Assembly (NCBI GenBank): GCA_030844895.1
Contig: CM061225.1
Span: 103,182,688-103,246,687 of the forward strand
Direction of reading: 5' to 3'
Source: Ambrosia x helenae
Lineage: Eukaryota > Streptophyta > Magnoliopsida > Asterales > Asteraceae
DNA: 64,000 bases
Part shown: positions 22,886 to 35,333 of the stretch, piece after piece
Position numbering within the stretch: the first letter of the stretch is position 1
Layout: every line of letters starts with the position of its first letter
Program-made: the position numbers and the translations under genes
Notes under the pieces: model-generated
What the model was told of the DNA's origin: nothing
The model's database searches: none
What the model saw: only the letters and a program-made list of their open reading frames with translations

Positions 22886-24085
22886 CTAAATCTACACGAA
22901 ACATCACGAAACACAACAGTCAAGTGTGAATAAGATATCCCCACATACTTACCCAAAATGGTAAAATTATGGAAACATCACATCATGCATGAAAACTTTA
23001 CCCAATTAGGAAACTTTCTGAAATCATTCAACAATAAACTTAACATACTCATATTATCATATGAAACAAAACCCCTAATCCTATCATCCATAATAAAGTC
23101 ATGAATCAAATCCCTAAATCTATAAAAAAAAATCCCCAAAATGAGCAAAATATCATCATCCAACAATCCATCGCCTAAGATAACCAAAACCTACCATCTA
23201 TTGCAGCCTTAGAACATTCATATAACATCTATGCAGCACATAATCATTAAACAATACATATTACATCATAAGACACCATTAACACATGTTAACTTGTATA
23301 AAAACTCATGCTTAATGATTAGGTTTTGTTTAGAAAGATGTTAGAAAGGTTTTTAATTGTGAAAACCATTTTAAAACAATTCCGGACCATTGGGGTTTAA
23401 TGAAAATGAATCAAAATGCTTTAAAAATGATATTGGATTAAGAACACACCTTGGATTTTTGTTTAGAGGATGTTTGTAGTATAGATTAGGAAAAACAAGG
23501 GCAAAAACTCCTTCCGCAGTGATTAAAGTTGAGAGAGAGTGTTTAGAGGCGTTTAGGGTTTGTGAAATGATGAAAAATGACAAAGTGTGGTATTTATACC
23601 CAGGGCTCATTTGACCCATTGCCTAGGTCGAATGAGAGCTTTTCTGGTCGAATGAGATTTTCATGTTTTCCATTCCCAGGTTCGACCCCCCCTTAAGGTC
23701 GAACCTGGCTTGTATTTTCCACTTTTGTCGTTTTAACGCATTATAACACATCCTAACACATGAACATGCAGTCCTAACATATGTTAAGCATATATAATCA
23801 TGGATAATTATCTAAACACCGTTTAAACACATATTTGTATATTACACACCATATACAGATCAATTCATGTTTGTTACTTAATCTAATTCATGTAATTCAC
23901 CAATCAACAGGACTCATGACATGTGTGTGTAATTAACCCAATGATCCTCCGAATCATTGAACCTTGGACAATACGGAATGTAATCTGACTCAACTGACCT
24001 AGTTTAGTATGTTTGAATAAAAGTTTTTCGCGAAGGTAGACTTATGTGTTTGTAAAATGTTGACCTAAACATGCCGGGTGTCACA

Positions 24086-24550
24086 GATAACATTATTGAC
24101 GGGGTTGAGCCGCCCCAATCGTTTTACGCTAATAATGTAAATTTCAAGTACGGATACTATTTGGTTGTTGGTATTTACAACGAATGGGCGACACTTGTTC
24201 AAGCTTTCTTGTCACAACTTGAAGACAAACGCAAGTACTTTACAAAGAAACAAGAGTCGGAAAGAAAAGATATTGAAAGAGCGTTTGGCGTTCTTAAAAT
24301 AAGATTTGCGTTGATTGCCAACCCAATAAGGTTTTGGACACGAGAGAGGATCATGGACGTCGTCTATACTTGTATTATTCTACATGATATTGGAGGACCG
24401 ATGCTTGGTGATATGTCAAAATCACCAAGGTGATATCCCAAGTGCCGAATCAACAATCTATAATAACCAAAGACTCGACAACATAAGGAATCTCAAGAAC
24501 CGTGAGATACACGGAAACCTCCGCCATGAATTAGTCGAGCATTTGTGAGC
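24086..24550 (+). pseudogene. PIF/Harbinger-type transposase, C-terminal half
   Basis: Continues the interrupted frame: IIDGVEPPQSFYANN, GYYLVVGIYNEWATLVQAF, then the conserved ESERKDIERAFGVLKIRFAL (catalytic Glu region) and VVYTCIILH. A frameshift after ILHD diverts the end to RDIGGPMLGD-type sequence and a stop at about 24431. The original frame seems to resume near 24450 and end by 24550. Confidence 0.85.
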
Positions 24551-24846
24551 TAGACGTCCCGATGATCTTTTATTAGATTAGTTTTTAGTTTTTTTTTATA
24601 GTTTATTGTAAACATTAATCTAATTTTTAGTTAACTTTATTTTTGTTTTAATAATCTTAACAAATTTAAAAAGGATAAAAAAATTAAAAAATAAAAATAA
24701 ACTGGATACAGCTGCTGCTCACCTCTAGCCACAACAGCATCAGGCGAGTAAGCAGAAGCTTTATCACATTGCCAACTGGGCGCTGACATGGCGCAATATG
24801 AGAGGATAAAGTTTGTGGTCACCTCTAGTCACAACGAATAGTCTAA

Positions 24847-26138
24847 TGGCTTATTATCTTTGGTTGTTGTTCGTTTTTAATTTTTTTTATTTGTTTTTTC
24901 TCTTAAATGCTTAATGTCTTTAATTATTTCAATAATTCAAATATTCTATGTCATAGAAACCTAAACATATTGAAGAGGGAAAAACATAAAATGTGAAGTT
25001 TGATCAAATCATAAAAATAACACATATTCACATGTAGAACAGGGGCCCTAATTAGATTATTTTTCGCAATTAGGGCCTTTAATATAGTTGGCCGACTCTG
25101 AACCAACGACTGTTATGATTAAGATAATTTGATTAACAAATTATTAATTGGTTATAGTTAAGGGTGTCCTATAGCAAAACATTAACTGGACTGTCCATGT
25201 GGTCACGAAAACCATTGAGAATTTCGGTATACGTATAGACTGGCAGCTTCAAATTTGTTTTAGTGTTAAAGTGTTTGATAATACGTTAACTGATTCGTTT
25301 TCCATTTTCATTTTCATTTTCATTTACAACTACATCACCATTAAAAGATTACAAGGTCGATCAAAACATTAATCACTCACTCACTAAGACTCTTAGTTTC
25401 AACTTTATCAAAACTCAACACTAATTCATTTTATTAAATCTTTTTTATTAAAGGAGGTGCCTTCTAAGTTTTTTTGTGTAGCTTAGATGATAATTGAGAG
25501 ATTGTGTACGTATACACGTGCGCACTAAGACAGTACTCAAATTGTCCATTTCCAAATAGTTAGTGAAGAATCCAAACACAAATGTAACCCAAACACTTTC
25601 TCCACCAATGACTGAACAAAAGTAAGATTGTCCTTCTCTTTTTCACACACACGTAACCTAATTTTTATTTAAATAAAATAATCTTCAACATAACAGATGC
25701 CAACAGTGTACTGACAAACACCATTCAACTACTCAGCCCTCATGGGTCAACACTAATGCACATTTACATAACCCTTACTCCCAAATCTGAAATCCCCTAA
25801 CTACCCCTACATGTTTCTTGGACTTTTGCTTCCTAATTTACACCTCTCAGGTCTGATTCAATTTGTACATTTTCGACTGTATATAGCAGCAGGTTGGGTG
25901 GGTGGGGCTAGCTATCTCCCATGAAAGATTCGAAGATAGGGTTGATTGTAGGTCTACATGTTCATGTGCTGTTAACATCTTTATAACAAACACAAGAAAA
26001 GCCAAACAATAACATCAGGTGTGTGTGTCAATATTATATGCATTAACACGTGGAAAATAAATTACTTTATACTAGCTTTTGCATCATCTAAAGTAATAAA
26101 ACGTTTCTCTCCAATCGCATCAAATGTTAACTTTTTTA
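24847..26138. other. No recognised feature
   Basis: AT-rich non-coding sequence with a short (TTTTCA)n run near 25300. No open frame with a recognisable domain. Confidence 0.5.
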
Positions 26139-26148
26139 AACATAAACT

Positions 26149-26431
26149 AGAAAGGTTGCTAAGCACGAGGCAGCGTGTTTAGAGAATCAGCATGTATTCA
26201 TTCCGTTTGCTTTCGACACTTTTGGATCCCTAGCCCCTGAGGCAGTTCGATTTTTGGAGCGGGTGCAGAAAGTGGTCCACAGTGACTCGCAAAGCCCGAG
26301 GAACCAAGGGTTTGTATTTAGTAGAATAGGCTTTGCGATTCAAAAAGGGATAGCGGCGCAGCTTGTTGCTCGCTTACCCATTATCTAGATGTAACCTGGA
26401 TATTTTCCATATTATTAAATAAAATATTATT
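26149..26431 (+). pseudogene. Non-LTR RT family, 3'-end copy 2 (short, TSD)
   Basis: Open from about 26152 to the stop near 26388: KHEAACLENQHVFIPFAFDT, then RVQKVVHS, ending in LVARLPII. Only the last 80 or so codons and an AT-rich tail are present. A 10-bp TSD AACATAAACT lies at 26139-26148 and 26432-26441. The sequence is better preserved than most other copies. Confidence 0.8.
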
Positions 26432-26441
26432 AACATAAACT

Positions 26442-27150
26442 GAGTAAAGTTTTTCCGCGCTTTGCGGCGAGAATTTGGTCGGGATCGGTTTTCATTACAT
26501 TACAGTATGAATATCGTACCGACGCTTGGTATAACAAGCGAAAAAGAAACCCTAAAAACAAAAGTAGTGATATGTCTAAAAGGACGACGACGTCCACGTG
26601 TTTTACATCGGTCGAAGAAAATGAATGGGATTCCCCGCGCTGCGCGGTGGGCTTTCAGCCGGTATGGGTTTAATGTGTTAATATATCAGTACGTACAATA
26701 TTGACACTCGACCAAACGAATATCAATGTCGATACTAATGTTGTTTGATTGATTTAGTGCGTGATGGTACGGACACACGGTTTACCTTACGATACCAAAA
26801 AAAACATTATAGCAAATACAACTTTTATTATGACAAAATCTATACATAAACAGCTATTGGTACCCATACTGGTGTTCGGAAGATATCAATTTGGTTTGTC
26901 ACTGATAAAAAATCAATTATACCTAATCCGCTTGATTAAATTAAAATAAACCAGTCATATTTGATATAATAAAATTATAACGCACAAAATAAAAGCAAAT
27001 TGGAATAATCAATAATATAATATACTGTACTATAAATTAGCTATAGAAAACTGAATGTATGGTTGGTTTATTACTATAGTTTCTTTCTAAAATTCTATGA
27101 AAAGTACATATCATGAAATCTATGATATTTTGATTTAGTGATATGGTGTT
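26442..27150. other. Non-coding; two GC-rich hairpins
   Basis: CCGCGCTTTGCGG near 26456 and the perfect CCGCGC-T-GCGCGG near 26636 resemble Helitron end hairpins, but no CTAG lies at the required distance, so no Helitron end is called. Short frames here show no domain. Confidence 0.4.
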
Positions 27151-28903
27151 CGGGGAAAAGGCACTAGTGCACTACCATAATTTTTTTAACTTAACTGATT
27201 TTAATTAACTATGCACTATCAAATCATTTCACCGATTTACTTCACTAAATCACTTTTTTAGAGGCATCACTTAACTGATTCACTTCAGCGAAATCTTTAT
27301 TTTTTAGTTTTCCTTTTATAATTACACTTAAAAAAATAACCGTTTGATTTAAAAGAACCACTTGTAAAACTAAAAAAATAACCGTTCCATTAAAATTAAA
27401 AAAAAAAACAAGAAACATCAATTAAAATAAACATACAAAGACTTAAATTTACTCGTCGCCTTCATCCTCCTCGTCGCCTTCAATCCAATAACGCTCCCAT
27501 TCTTATTTCGCCGCGATTTCTTCTTTACATTTCAAAACCAAGTCCAAAGATTTACCTTTGAGATGGACGTGTGGTTTTGAATACATATTTAAGTCGTGGT
27601 CATACTGCCTTTGTCTCAACAATTCGCGTTGTTCCTCTAAAAACGCTAAAGTTTTTTCTCATTGTTGAGATTGTAGGGTGACCAACTGGTTCAACTTATC
27701 TTCTTTCATCGCTCGATATAACCCAAATTCGTCAACCCAGGATGATTTGATTGAAGACTCGGCGACGGTGGCTTTTTTTTTTCGTTAGGGCATCGTTGGG
27801 TTATTATCTTCATTGAGATCCGACATGTGGCTAGTGGGTGTGGAGTCGTCCAGTGTGGTAAAGGCAGTCGCCTGATAGTTGCCGCTTTTCGAAAACTTCC
27901 GTCTCTTATCGGAATGACTATCGAACGGTTCTTCACCCATCAACGCTTGCTTTTTCCACTTGTCGTGATCTTTTATAATTTCCCATGTCGCTTAATGATT
28001 AAAAAAAAGAAGGATGGGTTTTTCTGTAATCTTTCAACGTCGTTTGCATGGCATTAAGATCACTATATCCACTCCCTCGTAGGCATTCCTATATTCAAGC
28101 AAGTAAAAATATATTTTAGAAAAATTTATATAATTAAATAAAACCGTAAGTTAAATATATCATAATCGTTATCGCTTGTTGATGAAGTCCATTGAACGAA
28201 TTCATTTGTGGGTTCATGGCGGTCAATTTAGAAGTAATTTGATTAACTGTTCGGGTGGATCCTCTCAACAGTTCTGCGTAATGTTTTTGGATCGCCCTCC
28301 AAAAACTCCCATTGCTAGTTTTGATTACTCTTCTCCCTGTTCTCCGACACATAGCACCAAGCTTTTGCCAAAGCAATCTCCCTTCCATTTGGAATGTGTT
28401 AATTAAGGCGGCGTAAAAAGTTGTGGATACAAAATGGGTTGGCTTTGGGGTTGTTGGTAAAACGGTTATGGTTGTGGTCGGGGTTGACTTTGTGAAAAAT
28501 TGATCACGGGCCTATAGGGTTCAACCGTACCTGAGCTCGAACCCAAACCCCAACCTCTACCACCCTTTGAAACACTCTTTGATTTCCTTGGATCCATTTG
28601 TTTTGTTTGTGTTTTAAAGTTGTTAGGTTAAACAAGTTTTTGGTTGTTTTTTTAATTTAAACTGTGTACAATTATATACTTTGCAAAATAACGGTCAAAA
28701 AATTGTTGTTGTTTCATTTAAAATTAATTCAAACGGTCAAAAAAGGAATAAAAAAATCACATGAAATCGACTATTGCATTTAATATACCACTTTACCAGC
28801 CCGTTAACTAGAACCTGAATTTGGTTCACGGGACCATTACCAGCATGGGTGGCAGCGGTGTTACCGTGCTGGTAGTGGGGTACTCGTATGAATTTTGGTG
28901 GCA
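27151..28903 (-). mobile_element. PIF/Harbinger-type remnant with Myb-like ORF1
   Basis: The right end (28795-28903) reads, as reverse complement, GGGGGACGGGATGCCACCA and shares CCACCCATGCTGGTA(A/G)TGGT with the remnant at 56984. The left end near 27151 (GGGGAAAAGGCACTAG) is only a weak match, and no TSD was found, so the borders are approximate. It contains the decayed ORF1 below and no transposase. Confidence 0.5.
27449..28597 (-). pseudogene. Myb/SANT-like ORF1 of a PIF/Harbinger element, decayed
   Basis: A start MDPRKSKSVSKGGRGWG (ATG at 28595-28597) leads to a Gln/Pro-rich region. Then come NGSFWRAIQKHYAELLRG, ITSKLTAMNPQMNSFNGLHQ, an intron-like gap near 28080-28135, DHDKWKKQALMGEEPF, SHMSDLNEDNN and an acidic end before a stop at 27449-27451. 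This layout matches the trihelix/Myb-like protein of plant PIF elements, often mis-annotated as glutathione S-transferase T3-like. It is thought to assist transposase nuclear import or binding. Several frameshifts and stops disrupt it, for instance before the Trp-rich start of the domain and in the Lys-rich middle. Confidence 0.65.
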
Positions 28904-30111
28904 TCCCGTCCCCCCTAAATATAAGGTTATGTGTTTAAATCCTTACAAGTGCAAGATGAGACGAAATTAAGGTGTTAAAAAAATACCGTTAAAAAAAGTA
29001 CATAACATGACATGTATGCAAGTGTGTGTCGAACTAAAATATAACCAAAAAGTTGGGGCCAAAATTAAAATATAAAAACTTAATTTACTATACTATTGTA
29101 GCTACCTACTTGTATAAATTGTGTGTTAATATGTATTATAATTATCACTTTCGTAGAGAAAGAAAGTAATTAAAATGTATTTGACCAAATGCTTAACATA
29201 TTTTTATGTGACCCTTTATGTGGTAAATAGAAAACTGCTCCTTTCAGGTTATTTTTACATGCCCTACTAATCCTACGTCAAACCGAAACTCAAATCCGCC
29301 ACCCCCAAAATCAAATGATGTTCAATGAAAACTCAAACAGTCGTTTAAAGATGGGGCCATGGCGAAAGCCCTAATCTTCAAATGTCCGTTCGTACAAACT
29401 CAGATGGCCGAAAGAAAACATTATGGAAATAGATTGCTAACGATATGTGTACCACAGGCCCCTGTAATTTCTGTTGCTCTTCTTGTTTAAATTACGTTAC
29501 ATTTCTTGATTTCCGCTACTACATGCTAACAGAAATACTTTAACCATATTAGATCATCATCATCATCATACTCAGTAAATCCCACCTATAGCAAAGCTAA
29601 GGTAGGGTCTAAGGAGGGTAAGATGTAGACAGCCTTACCCCTAAGAATAGAGAGGCTGCTTCCAATGAGACCCCCGACTCGATGTGGTTTGGTACCCCGA
29701 CTCGATGTGGTTTGGTATCAAGCCTTGGACATAAGGCACAAAACACATAGCAATCGGGACAAACCCGATCGGTGTATGTACCTCTTTGTCTTTTGGCTAT
29801 CCAAACCACCACATGATGCATGATTAACCGTTCGTCGTTTTTAACGTTATTTTCACGAAATTAGTAAAATAACGTTAAAACTAGTGCAACTTTACTTTTG
29901 CCCCCCAAAGGCCACACATATATACATTATATGCGCACACCGTAAGTGGGGCGTCTTTAACCATGTATTATGACAATGCAGGGGCACATTGGGTTGTTCA
30001 CGAGACGATATCCTACCAAGTCGTGCTTAACTCGGGCACATGCTCGAAATTATTTGTTATATGGTTTCTAACTTTTGGATCCATACACATCAAGACTGAT
30101 TATGGAGGGAT

Positions 30112-30150
<39 letters not shown>
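28904..30150. other. Mostly non-coding; SINE-like patch at 29600-29800
   Basis: Apart from the repeat listed next and a (TA)n microsatellite at 30117-30150, nothing is recognisable. Short open frames carry no known motif. Confidence 0.45.
29600..29800 (+). repeat. SINE-like dispersed repeat with 24-bp tandem duplication
   Basis: The phrases GGGTCTAAGGAGGGTAAGAT and CAGCCTTACCCCTAAG, followed by AGAGAGGCTGCTTCC, are typical of a short repeat widespread in eudicot genomes and usually classed as SINE-like. The unit CGACTCGATGTGGTTTGGTA occurs twice in tandem (29699 and 29674 areas). A family name would need a database comparison. Confidence 0.4.
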
Positions 30151-30153
<3 letters not shown>

Positions 30154-30555
30154 GAGGGTTATCTTGAGAATGCTAAATATTGTGAGAACCGTGAGAACAA
30201 GTAAAAAAATCAATCAAAATCAAATTTTTTTAATACAAACCTCATTATAATCAAAATACAACATTAATAAATGAATTTTCTTTCCAAATAATTCATCTTT
30301 TCTTGCAAAAACACTTTCAAATTAACTTTTTACACATGTGTAAATGAAACAGTTTACACATGTATAAACAATCAATTTACACATGTGTAAAAACAAATTA
30401 TTTTCGTATACGTTTGAATTTTTACGCGTAATTTGTGTTTTTGGGATGGAATTTTAGTAATAAAGACAAATGTAAAAAGAAATTTGGAATTTGAATGGTT
30501 TTAGATGCCGTTCTCGCGGTTCGCACGAAATATAGGTGTTCTCAAATTAACTTTC

Positions 30556-30558
<3 letters not shown>
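30151..30558. mobile_element. MITE inserted in a (TA)n microsatellite
   Basis: Inverted ends GGGGAGGGTTATCTTGAGA and, reverse-complemented, GGGGAAAGTTAATTTGAGA border a 408-bp AT-rich core, with TA repeats on both sides. TTTACACATGTGTAAA-like palindromes occur three times inside (30330-30395). A remnant of the same family abuts the (TA)n tract at 49712. Superfamily not decided. Confidence 0.65.
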
Positions 30559-30613
<55 letters not shown>

Positions 30614-30638
30614 AACTTATTAAGGCAAACTCAAGGAG

Positions 30639-31197
30639 CAGAGCCGATCCAACGTTTTTGGAGGCACTAAGCAAAATACAACTCAGAGGCCCTTTAAAGT
30701 TGTATAGTTCACAAAAAAACACCTTACACTAGATGGACATTATAATCTCCTTTCTGGTAACCATTAATCAATTAAAGTATTCTGTATTTATTTTATCTAC
30801 TTACTCGCATTAGGTATATTGCAAATTAAAGACATTTTCCCATTTAAATTTTGAACCCATTTTGTGGATCTACAATTTACTATGTATTTCTTTTTGGCTT
30901 TGATTTAATGGTTTTCTCAGCATCTACTTTGGTTTAGAAAGTGGATTAACTTTATATCGTCCAATCCCTCTTGTATGACTTCAATCCTTGATAACCAAAA
31001 AAACTATTAATGACAATCGGCAATAGCAAATGAAAGTCACAAATTTTAGAGATTCAATCATTCAATACTTGTTTGTTTTTTACTTGGGCCAATACAAATG
31101 TAATACACGAAAAAAAAAAACTTAAACTTTCGGGGCCCTTAGTTTTTGGACGCCCTAGGCATTAGCCTAGGTTGCTAACACAGTAGGTCCGGCCCTG
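30639..31197. mobile_element. hAT-like non-autonomous element
   Basis: Ends CAGAGCCGATCC and, reverse-complemented, CAGGGCCGGACC fit hAT TIRs. A 7-bp match CAAGGAG flanks it (30632-30638, 31198-31204); an 8th base may have mutated. No coding capacity. Confidence 0.6.
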
Positions 31198-31589
31198 CAA
31201 GGAGTCAAGGTCTTGATCCATTAAACACAAATGAGTAAACTATTATTTTGGTTTGATCACGTTTTCAAATTTCATTCAAAAGGTTTTTATTTTTCACATC
31301 CGGGTCCTTGTGGATTTAAAATCATAGACTTTCGTCAACTCTGTTAACTTCAACTGTTTTTAACGTTAAATCAGATGTTTTTTTTTTCTGAACACTACCC
31401 CTTGAGAAAACGTGACTCGATAACCAAACCATTTAAAATTTGGGTTGGGTTGGGTCGAGTTGGGTTGTTTGGTTTTCGGGTTTTGACGTAATATGAAAAA
31501 TATTTGTTCTTTCGCAAAATATTTTTAAAATTCATCAACATAAAAAAATATTTGCAAAATACTTTTCATTTCATTTCTTAAACTTGCCA

Positions 31590-31850
31590 AGTTACATCAA
31601 AATAGAGGGTAGACGGGCAACAAACTACGCCGCCACCCCTTTCTGACTTGCAAATCCTAATCTACCAAATACAAATCCCTGCCCCCTTAAGATAAACTAT
31701 TGTTGTGGACAACCCGTTGAACCCTGGTCAAGAAATGAATAGCTTCCGGTGCTAGGGAACCGAAGATATCAAAGGCCAAAAGGACAAAGACATGTTGGTT
31801 CTCTACACAAGCTTTTGCGTGCTTATCTATTTTCTTCGATATGATATGAG
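31590..31850 (-). pseudogene. Non-LTR RT family, 3'-end copy 3
   Basis: On the minus strand: KIDKHAKACVENQHVFVLLA, DIFGSLAPEAIHFLTRVQRV, then a frameshift after NNSLS. The terminal Leu-Val-Ala-Arg-type block is degraded by about 31600. Only the last 85 or so codons are present. No clear TSD. Confidence 0.7.
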
Positions 31851-34161
31851 AAAGTTCAAAAGTTCTAAAACTTAATGTTTTAGATACCAAAAATTCTAAA
31901 ATTAATCGACTCTAATAAAAAAAGACACTAATTAAACTAATGTTTGGCTTTTGGATTTTGGGCATTCAAAGAGGCCAACCCACTCATTGAGTGTGCCATG
32001 TGACATTAAGTGATTTTAGGGGAAAAAAAAATATTAAAAAACAAAGTTAGAGTTTTTACTCTTATGTTTCCTCCTATAATTTTTAAACGTTAATTTCTTT
32101 TATATACGATTTTTTTTAAAGACAAAAATTACACCAAATTAACGAGTGTTTTATTATCTTTCCAACGAGTACCATATATAGTGTTATATAAAAAACAGAG
32201 AAAAAAAACGACTATTTTTTTGTTTGAAGTATTATGTGTTAGCATTGGATTTGTAGATTGTTTTAGGTTATGTATTGAATACTGATATTAGAATTATGCA
32301 TTTTTTGGCCTTTATGATAGGTGTTAATATTAGAGTTATACATTATTTTAGCTTCGGTATTGAATATTGATATTAGAGTTATGTATTTTTTAAGCCTTTA
32401 CGATATGTGTTAATACTAGAGTTATACATAGTTTTAGGTATAAAGATATGAGTTAATATTTATATACATATATACATTTTTTCTATCTGTTCATATGTTC
32501 TTTGACAATTACAAAAATTTATCTTCATAATATATCATTGTTTTGCTCCATTTAAATTTAATTATTTGCTATAGACAATGAAAATGCCAGTGATGTTGGA
32601 TGTAATAATCAACTATGTTGGATCGTTGCAGAATCAAATTTAGGTAATTTAATTGAGCAACTAACAATTAAAACAGTAAACAAACAGTATTCAGAATTAT
32701 TGTTGAGAAAATATTTTTCAAAATTAATTAGTATAGTTTTTTCTCTTTTCTGTGCATTTTTAGTTTCTCTCTATGAAACTTTCAGAAGCCACTTCCCTGG
32801 AGGTCACTCATTCTAGTACTACTCCCACCTGAGCACGCTTAACTGTGGAGTTTCCATGTGCTCCACAGCCAACTAAACGCAAAACGCGTTGGTGATTTAT
32901 GACGTTCAAATACTAGTACAAAAACAAAACCAACTCACACAGTCACACTGATACAAAGTATTCACATTACTGCCTTTAAACATCAGCTAAGAACTAGTTC
33001 AAAACATTAAATCGAACCCACTTATCCCACCCCAATGTTGCCACTTCGCTCTATGTTTGACCCATATAAAAGACATGCTCAAGCTTCGGTGAAATCCTTT
33101 CAATGGATAACCTAAATTAATATTGGTCGACACCCTTTTACTCTATCTCTCTATATATTGTGTATGTATGGGCTTTAAGGTTCATAGATCCTGTGATATC
33201 ATATTTTAGTGGTGTGACATCATATTTTGGGGTATGTGTTATCCTTCTATTGGTGTGTGATGTGAGTCAAGGTGTATGCTTCTTAATTAAGGGGTGTATG
33301 ATTCGTAAATACCTTAAAATAAATACGGCATCATGATGAAGTGGTTTGGATCGATTACTCTCATCCTTTTATGGATGAAAATTGCCTTTCAAAGAAAAAA
33401 GAAAAAAAAAATAAGTGGTTTACGTATTTGACTGGGTTAGTAGGTTAGGATGACAGAATAATAATGAGAAAAAAAATTATTTAAGGCCTCTCTATTTGTT
33501 TATTAAATTAAGTATCTATTTATGGCATATTTTAAACTACAAGATCCATCTCGTGTGTTTGGATTGATTACTCTCATCAGTCATCAATCAATCTTTCATT
33601 CACCCTCTACAACTCGTGACTGTGCAGGTTTTGATTGTACTGTACCATATTGTTCAAGCTTTTGTAGAATATCAGTAGACCTAGCTAGCTACCATGCATT
33701 GGAGTTATGTATCTTTTCGTGAATTGTACCAACATATTGTCATGTCCAAAATAACATCCGGAAAGAAATATAACAAGGGTTAAAACTGTGAAGAGCAAAG
33801 ATTAATATTGTGTTAGATGTTTTAAATTTTGTGTAAGACTATATGATCGATGTTTTATATTAAGAAAACATGTTCATACGTAGACGTCACATAAACACAA
33901 AGGTTTTGCCATTTCAGCCCAATTGTCGGCTTCACCATTTAACCATTGTCCCTCTTTCTTGTAGCCTTCATTACCCACTAACCAGCTCGATCGCCCAACC
34001 CCTTGTTGACCAAGATCATCAATTATAATCAAGAATTTGAGAATCAAACTGACCTTTCATTGAATAATATTGCGAGGATCGAATCAATCTAATGACCCCT
34101 TGACATGTTCCATACATATACGCATGCATATATGAAGCGATGTGTCTTTCTTTCCAACTAG
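31851..34161. other. Non-coding; 85-bp tandem repeat at 32272-32440
   Basis: Around 32273-32437 a unit with GTATTGAATA(C/T)TGATATTAG and TGTTAATA(T/C)TAGAGTTATA appears twice with a period near 85 bases. The remainder shows no recognisable gene. Confidence 0.45.
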
Positions 34162-34870
34162 GGCTGAGCAAATGTTGGTTCGGTTAATTCGGTTAATATT
34201 TCGGTTATCGGTTCGGTTTCGGTTATGTTCAGTTAATTACCAAACATAAAACTTGTGCAAAATTATAAACTTAAAATAGTTAGTAAAGTGGTTTGAACAT
34301 TTTCCAAGAATATAAATATATGAAAACGCAAGAAAATTAGATAATTTTTTTTATGTCACAATTCTTACTGTTCATTAAAACAAAATACGAAACTTACATC
34401 ACAATAGAAGGTAGACGGGCAACAAGCTGCGCCGCCACCCCTTTCTGAATTGCGAACCCTAGTCTACCAAAGACAAATCCTTGCCCCTCTGGAGATGAAC
34501 TATTGCTGTGGACGACCCGTTGGACTCTGGTCAAGAAACGAACAACTTCTGGCGGTAGGGAGCCAAAGGTATCAAAGTCCAAAGGGATCCACATGAAAAA
34601 TACATGAAGTACATAAAAAAATGTTTCGAATACATGGATATACATGAAATATACCGAAACAACATGAAAATATGTTCCAAATCCATGGGTATATATGAAA
34701 ACACTTAAGTATATAACTATCGGTTCGGTTTGGGTTATGGAAGAAGTGAAAACCGAAACTATAACTTAATGGTTCGGTTTTAGCCATATGTTAACCAAGA
34801 CCGATCGGTTAATTTGATTTCGATTATTTTTTGTTTGGTTTTCGGTTATCAGTTTTCGTATGCTCACTCA
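34162..34870. mobile_element. hAT-like MITE with CGGTT-rich ends, invaded by an RT copy
   Basis: The left end GGGCTGAGCAAATGTTGG leads into TTCGGTTAATTCGGTT words. The right end, reverse-complemented, gives GAGTGAGCATACGAAAAC. The two are imperfect inverted repeats. The centre holds an RT-family fragment (34397-34590). No TSD resolved. Confidence 0.45.
34397..34590 (-). pseudogene. Non-LTR RT family, 3'-end copy 4
   Basis: The minus-strand frame reads DFDTFGSLPPEVVRFLTRVQ, SSPEGQGFVFGRLGFAIQKG, ending LVARLPSIVM at 34394-34400, followed by a short tail. About 65 codons remain and the fragment is still open. Confidence 0.75.
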
Positions 34871-34978
34871 TATTTCCTACTGTCACAACCCAAAGTTAAT
34901 TACATGATGTACAAGGTTAACCTTTTTACTAAACTTATATACATAAAACACTTAAAACATTAACTATGTATACCTATT

Positions 34979-35294
34979 AGGGGTGTTCAAAGTCGGATTA
35001 TCCGATTTTCGGATATCCGAAAATCGGATAATCCGAAATTCTGGATAGTCAATATTGAGATCCGAATCCGGATCCGAAATTTCGGATGTCCGAAATTTCG
35101 GATTCGGATCATCCGAAACTTAAAAAAAATCACTTCATCTTATGCTAAAAATCTAAAACCGAACATCTTAAAACATACATTCAACAAATATTATATTTTT
35201 TTTTTAATATTTCGGATTCGAGAAAGGCGTATTATGTTTGTTTAAGGTTAGGATTAACTTGGAATGGATTAAATATATAGTATATAGGTAAATA

Positions 35295-35333
<39 letters not shown>

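Larger units (their letters stand above)
11408..24085 (-). mobile_element. Solo LTR (minus orientation), split by a nested gypsy element
   Basis: The outer ends are TGTCACACCC at 11408 and GGGTGTCACA ending at 24085, with a perfect 5-bp TSD GATAA at 11403-11407 and 24086-24090. Removing the nested element (12581-22885) leaves about 2.37 kb, LTR-sized and without gag or pol. A TATA-like GTATAAATA with typical downstream leader lies on the minus strand near 23600, indicating orientation. The TSD falls within the PIF transposase codons, so the frame reads through from FD to N and IIDGVEPP once the insert is ignored. Confidence 0.85.
10291..24843 (+). mobile_element. PIF/Harbinger element, interrupted by nested LTR elements
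   Basis: Ends are GACTATCCGTTCTGG on the left and, reverse-complemented, GACTATTCGTTGTG on the right, with TSD TAA at 10288-10290 and 24844-24846. Excluding the insertion at 11408-24085 the element is about 1.9 kb. It contains a decayed transposase gene whose two halves lie on either side of the solo LTR. No Myb-like ORF1 was seen inside. Subterminal CACCTCTAG(C/T)CACAAC occurs twice near the right end. Confidence 0.85.

Noticed and set aside
23371..23619. 82-codon minus-strand frame
   Set aside because: It falls in the leader/TATA part of the solo LTR and has no domain.
26630..26660. Helitron end at the CCGCGC-T-GCGCGG hairpin
   Set aside because: No CTAG/CTRR at the right spacing on either side.
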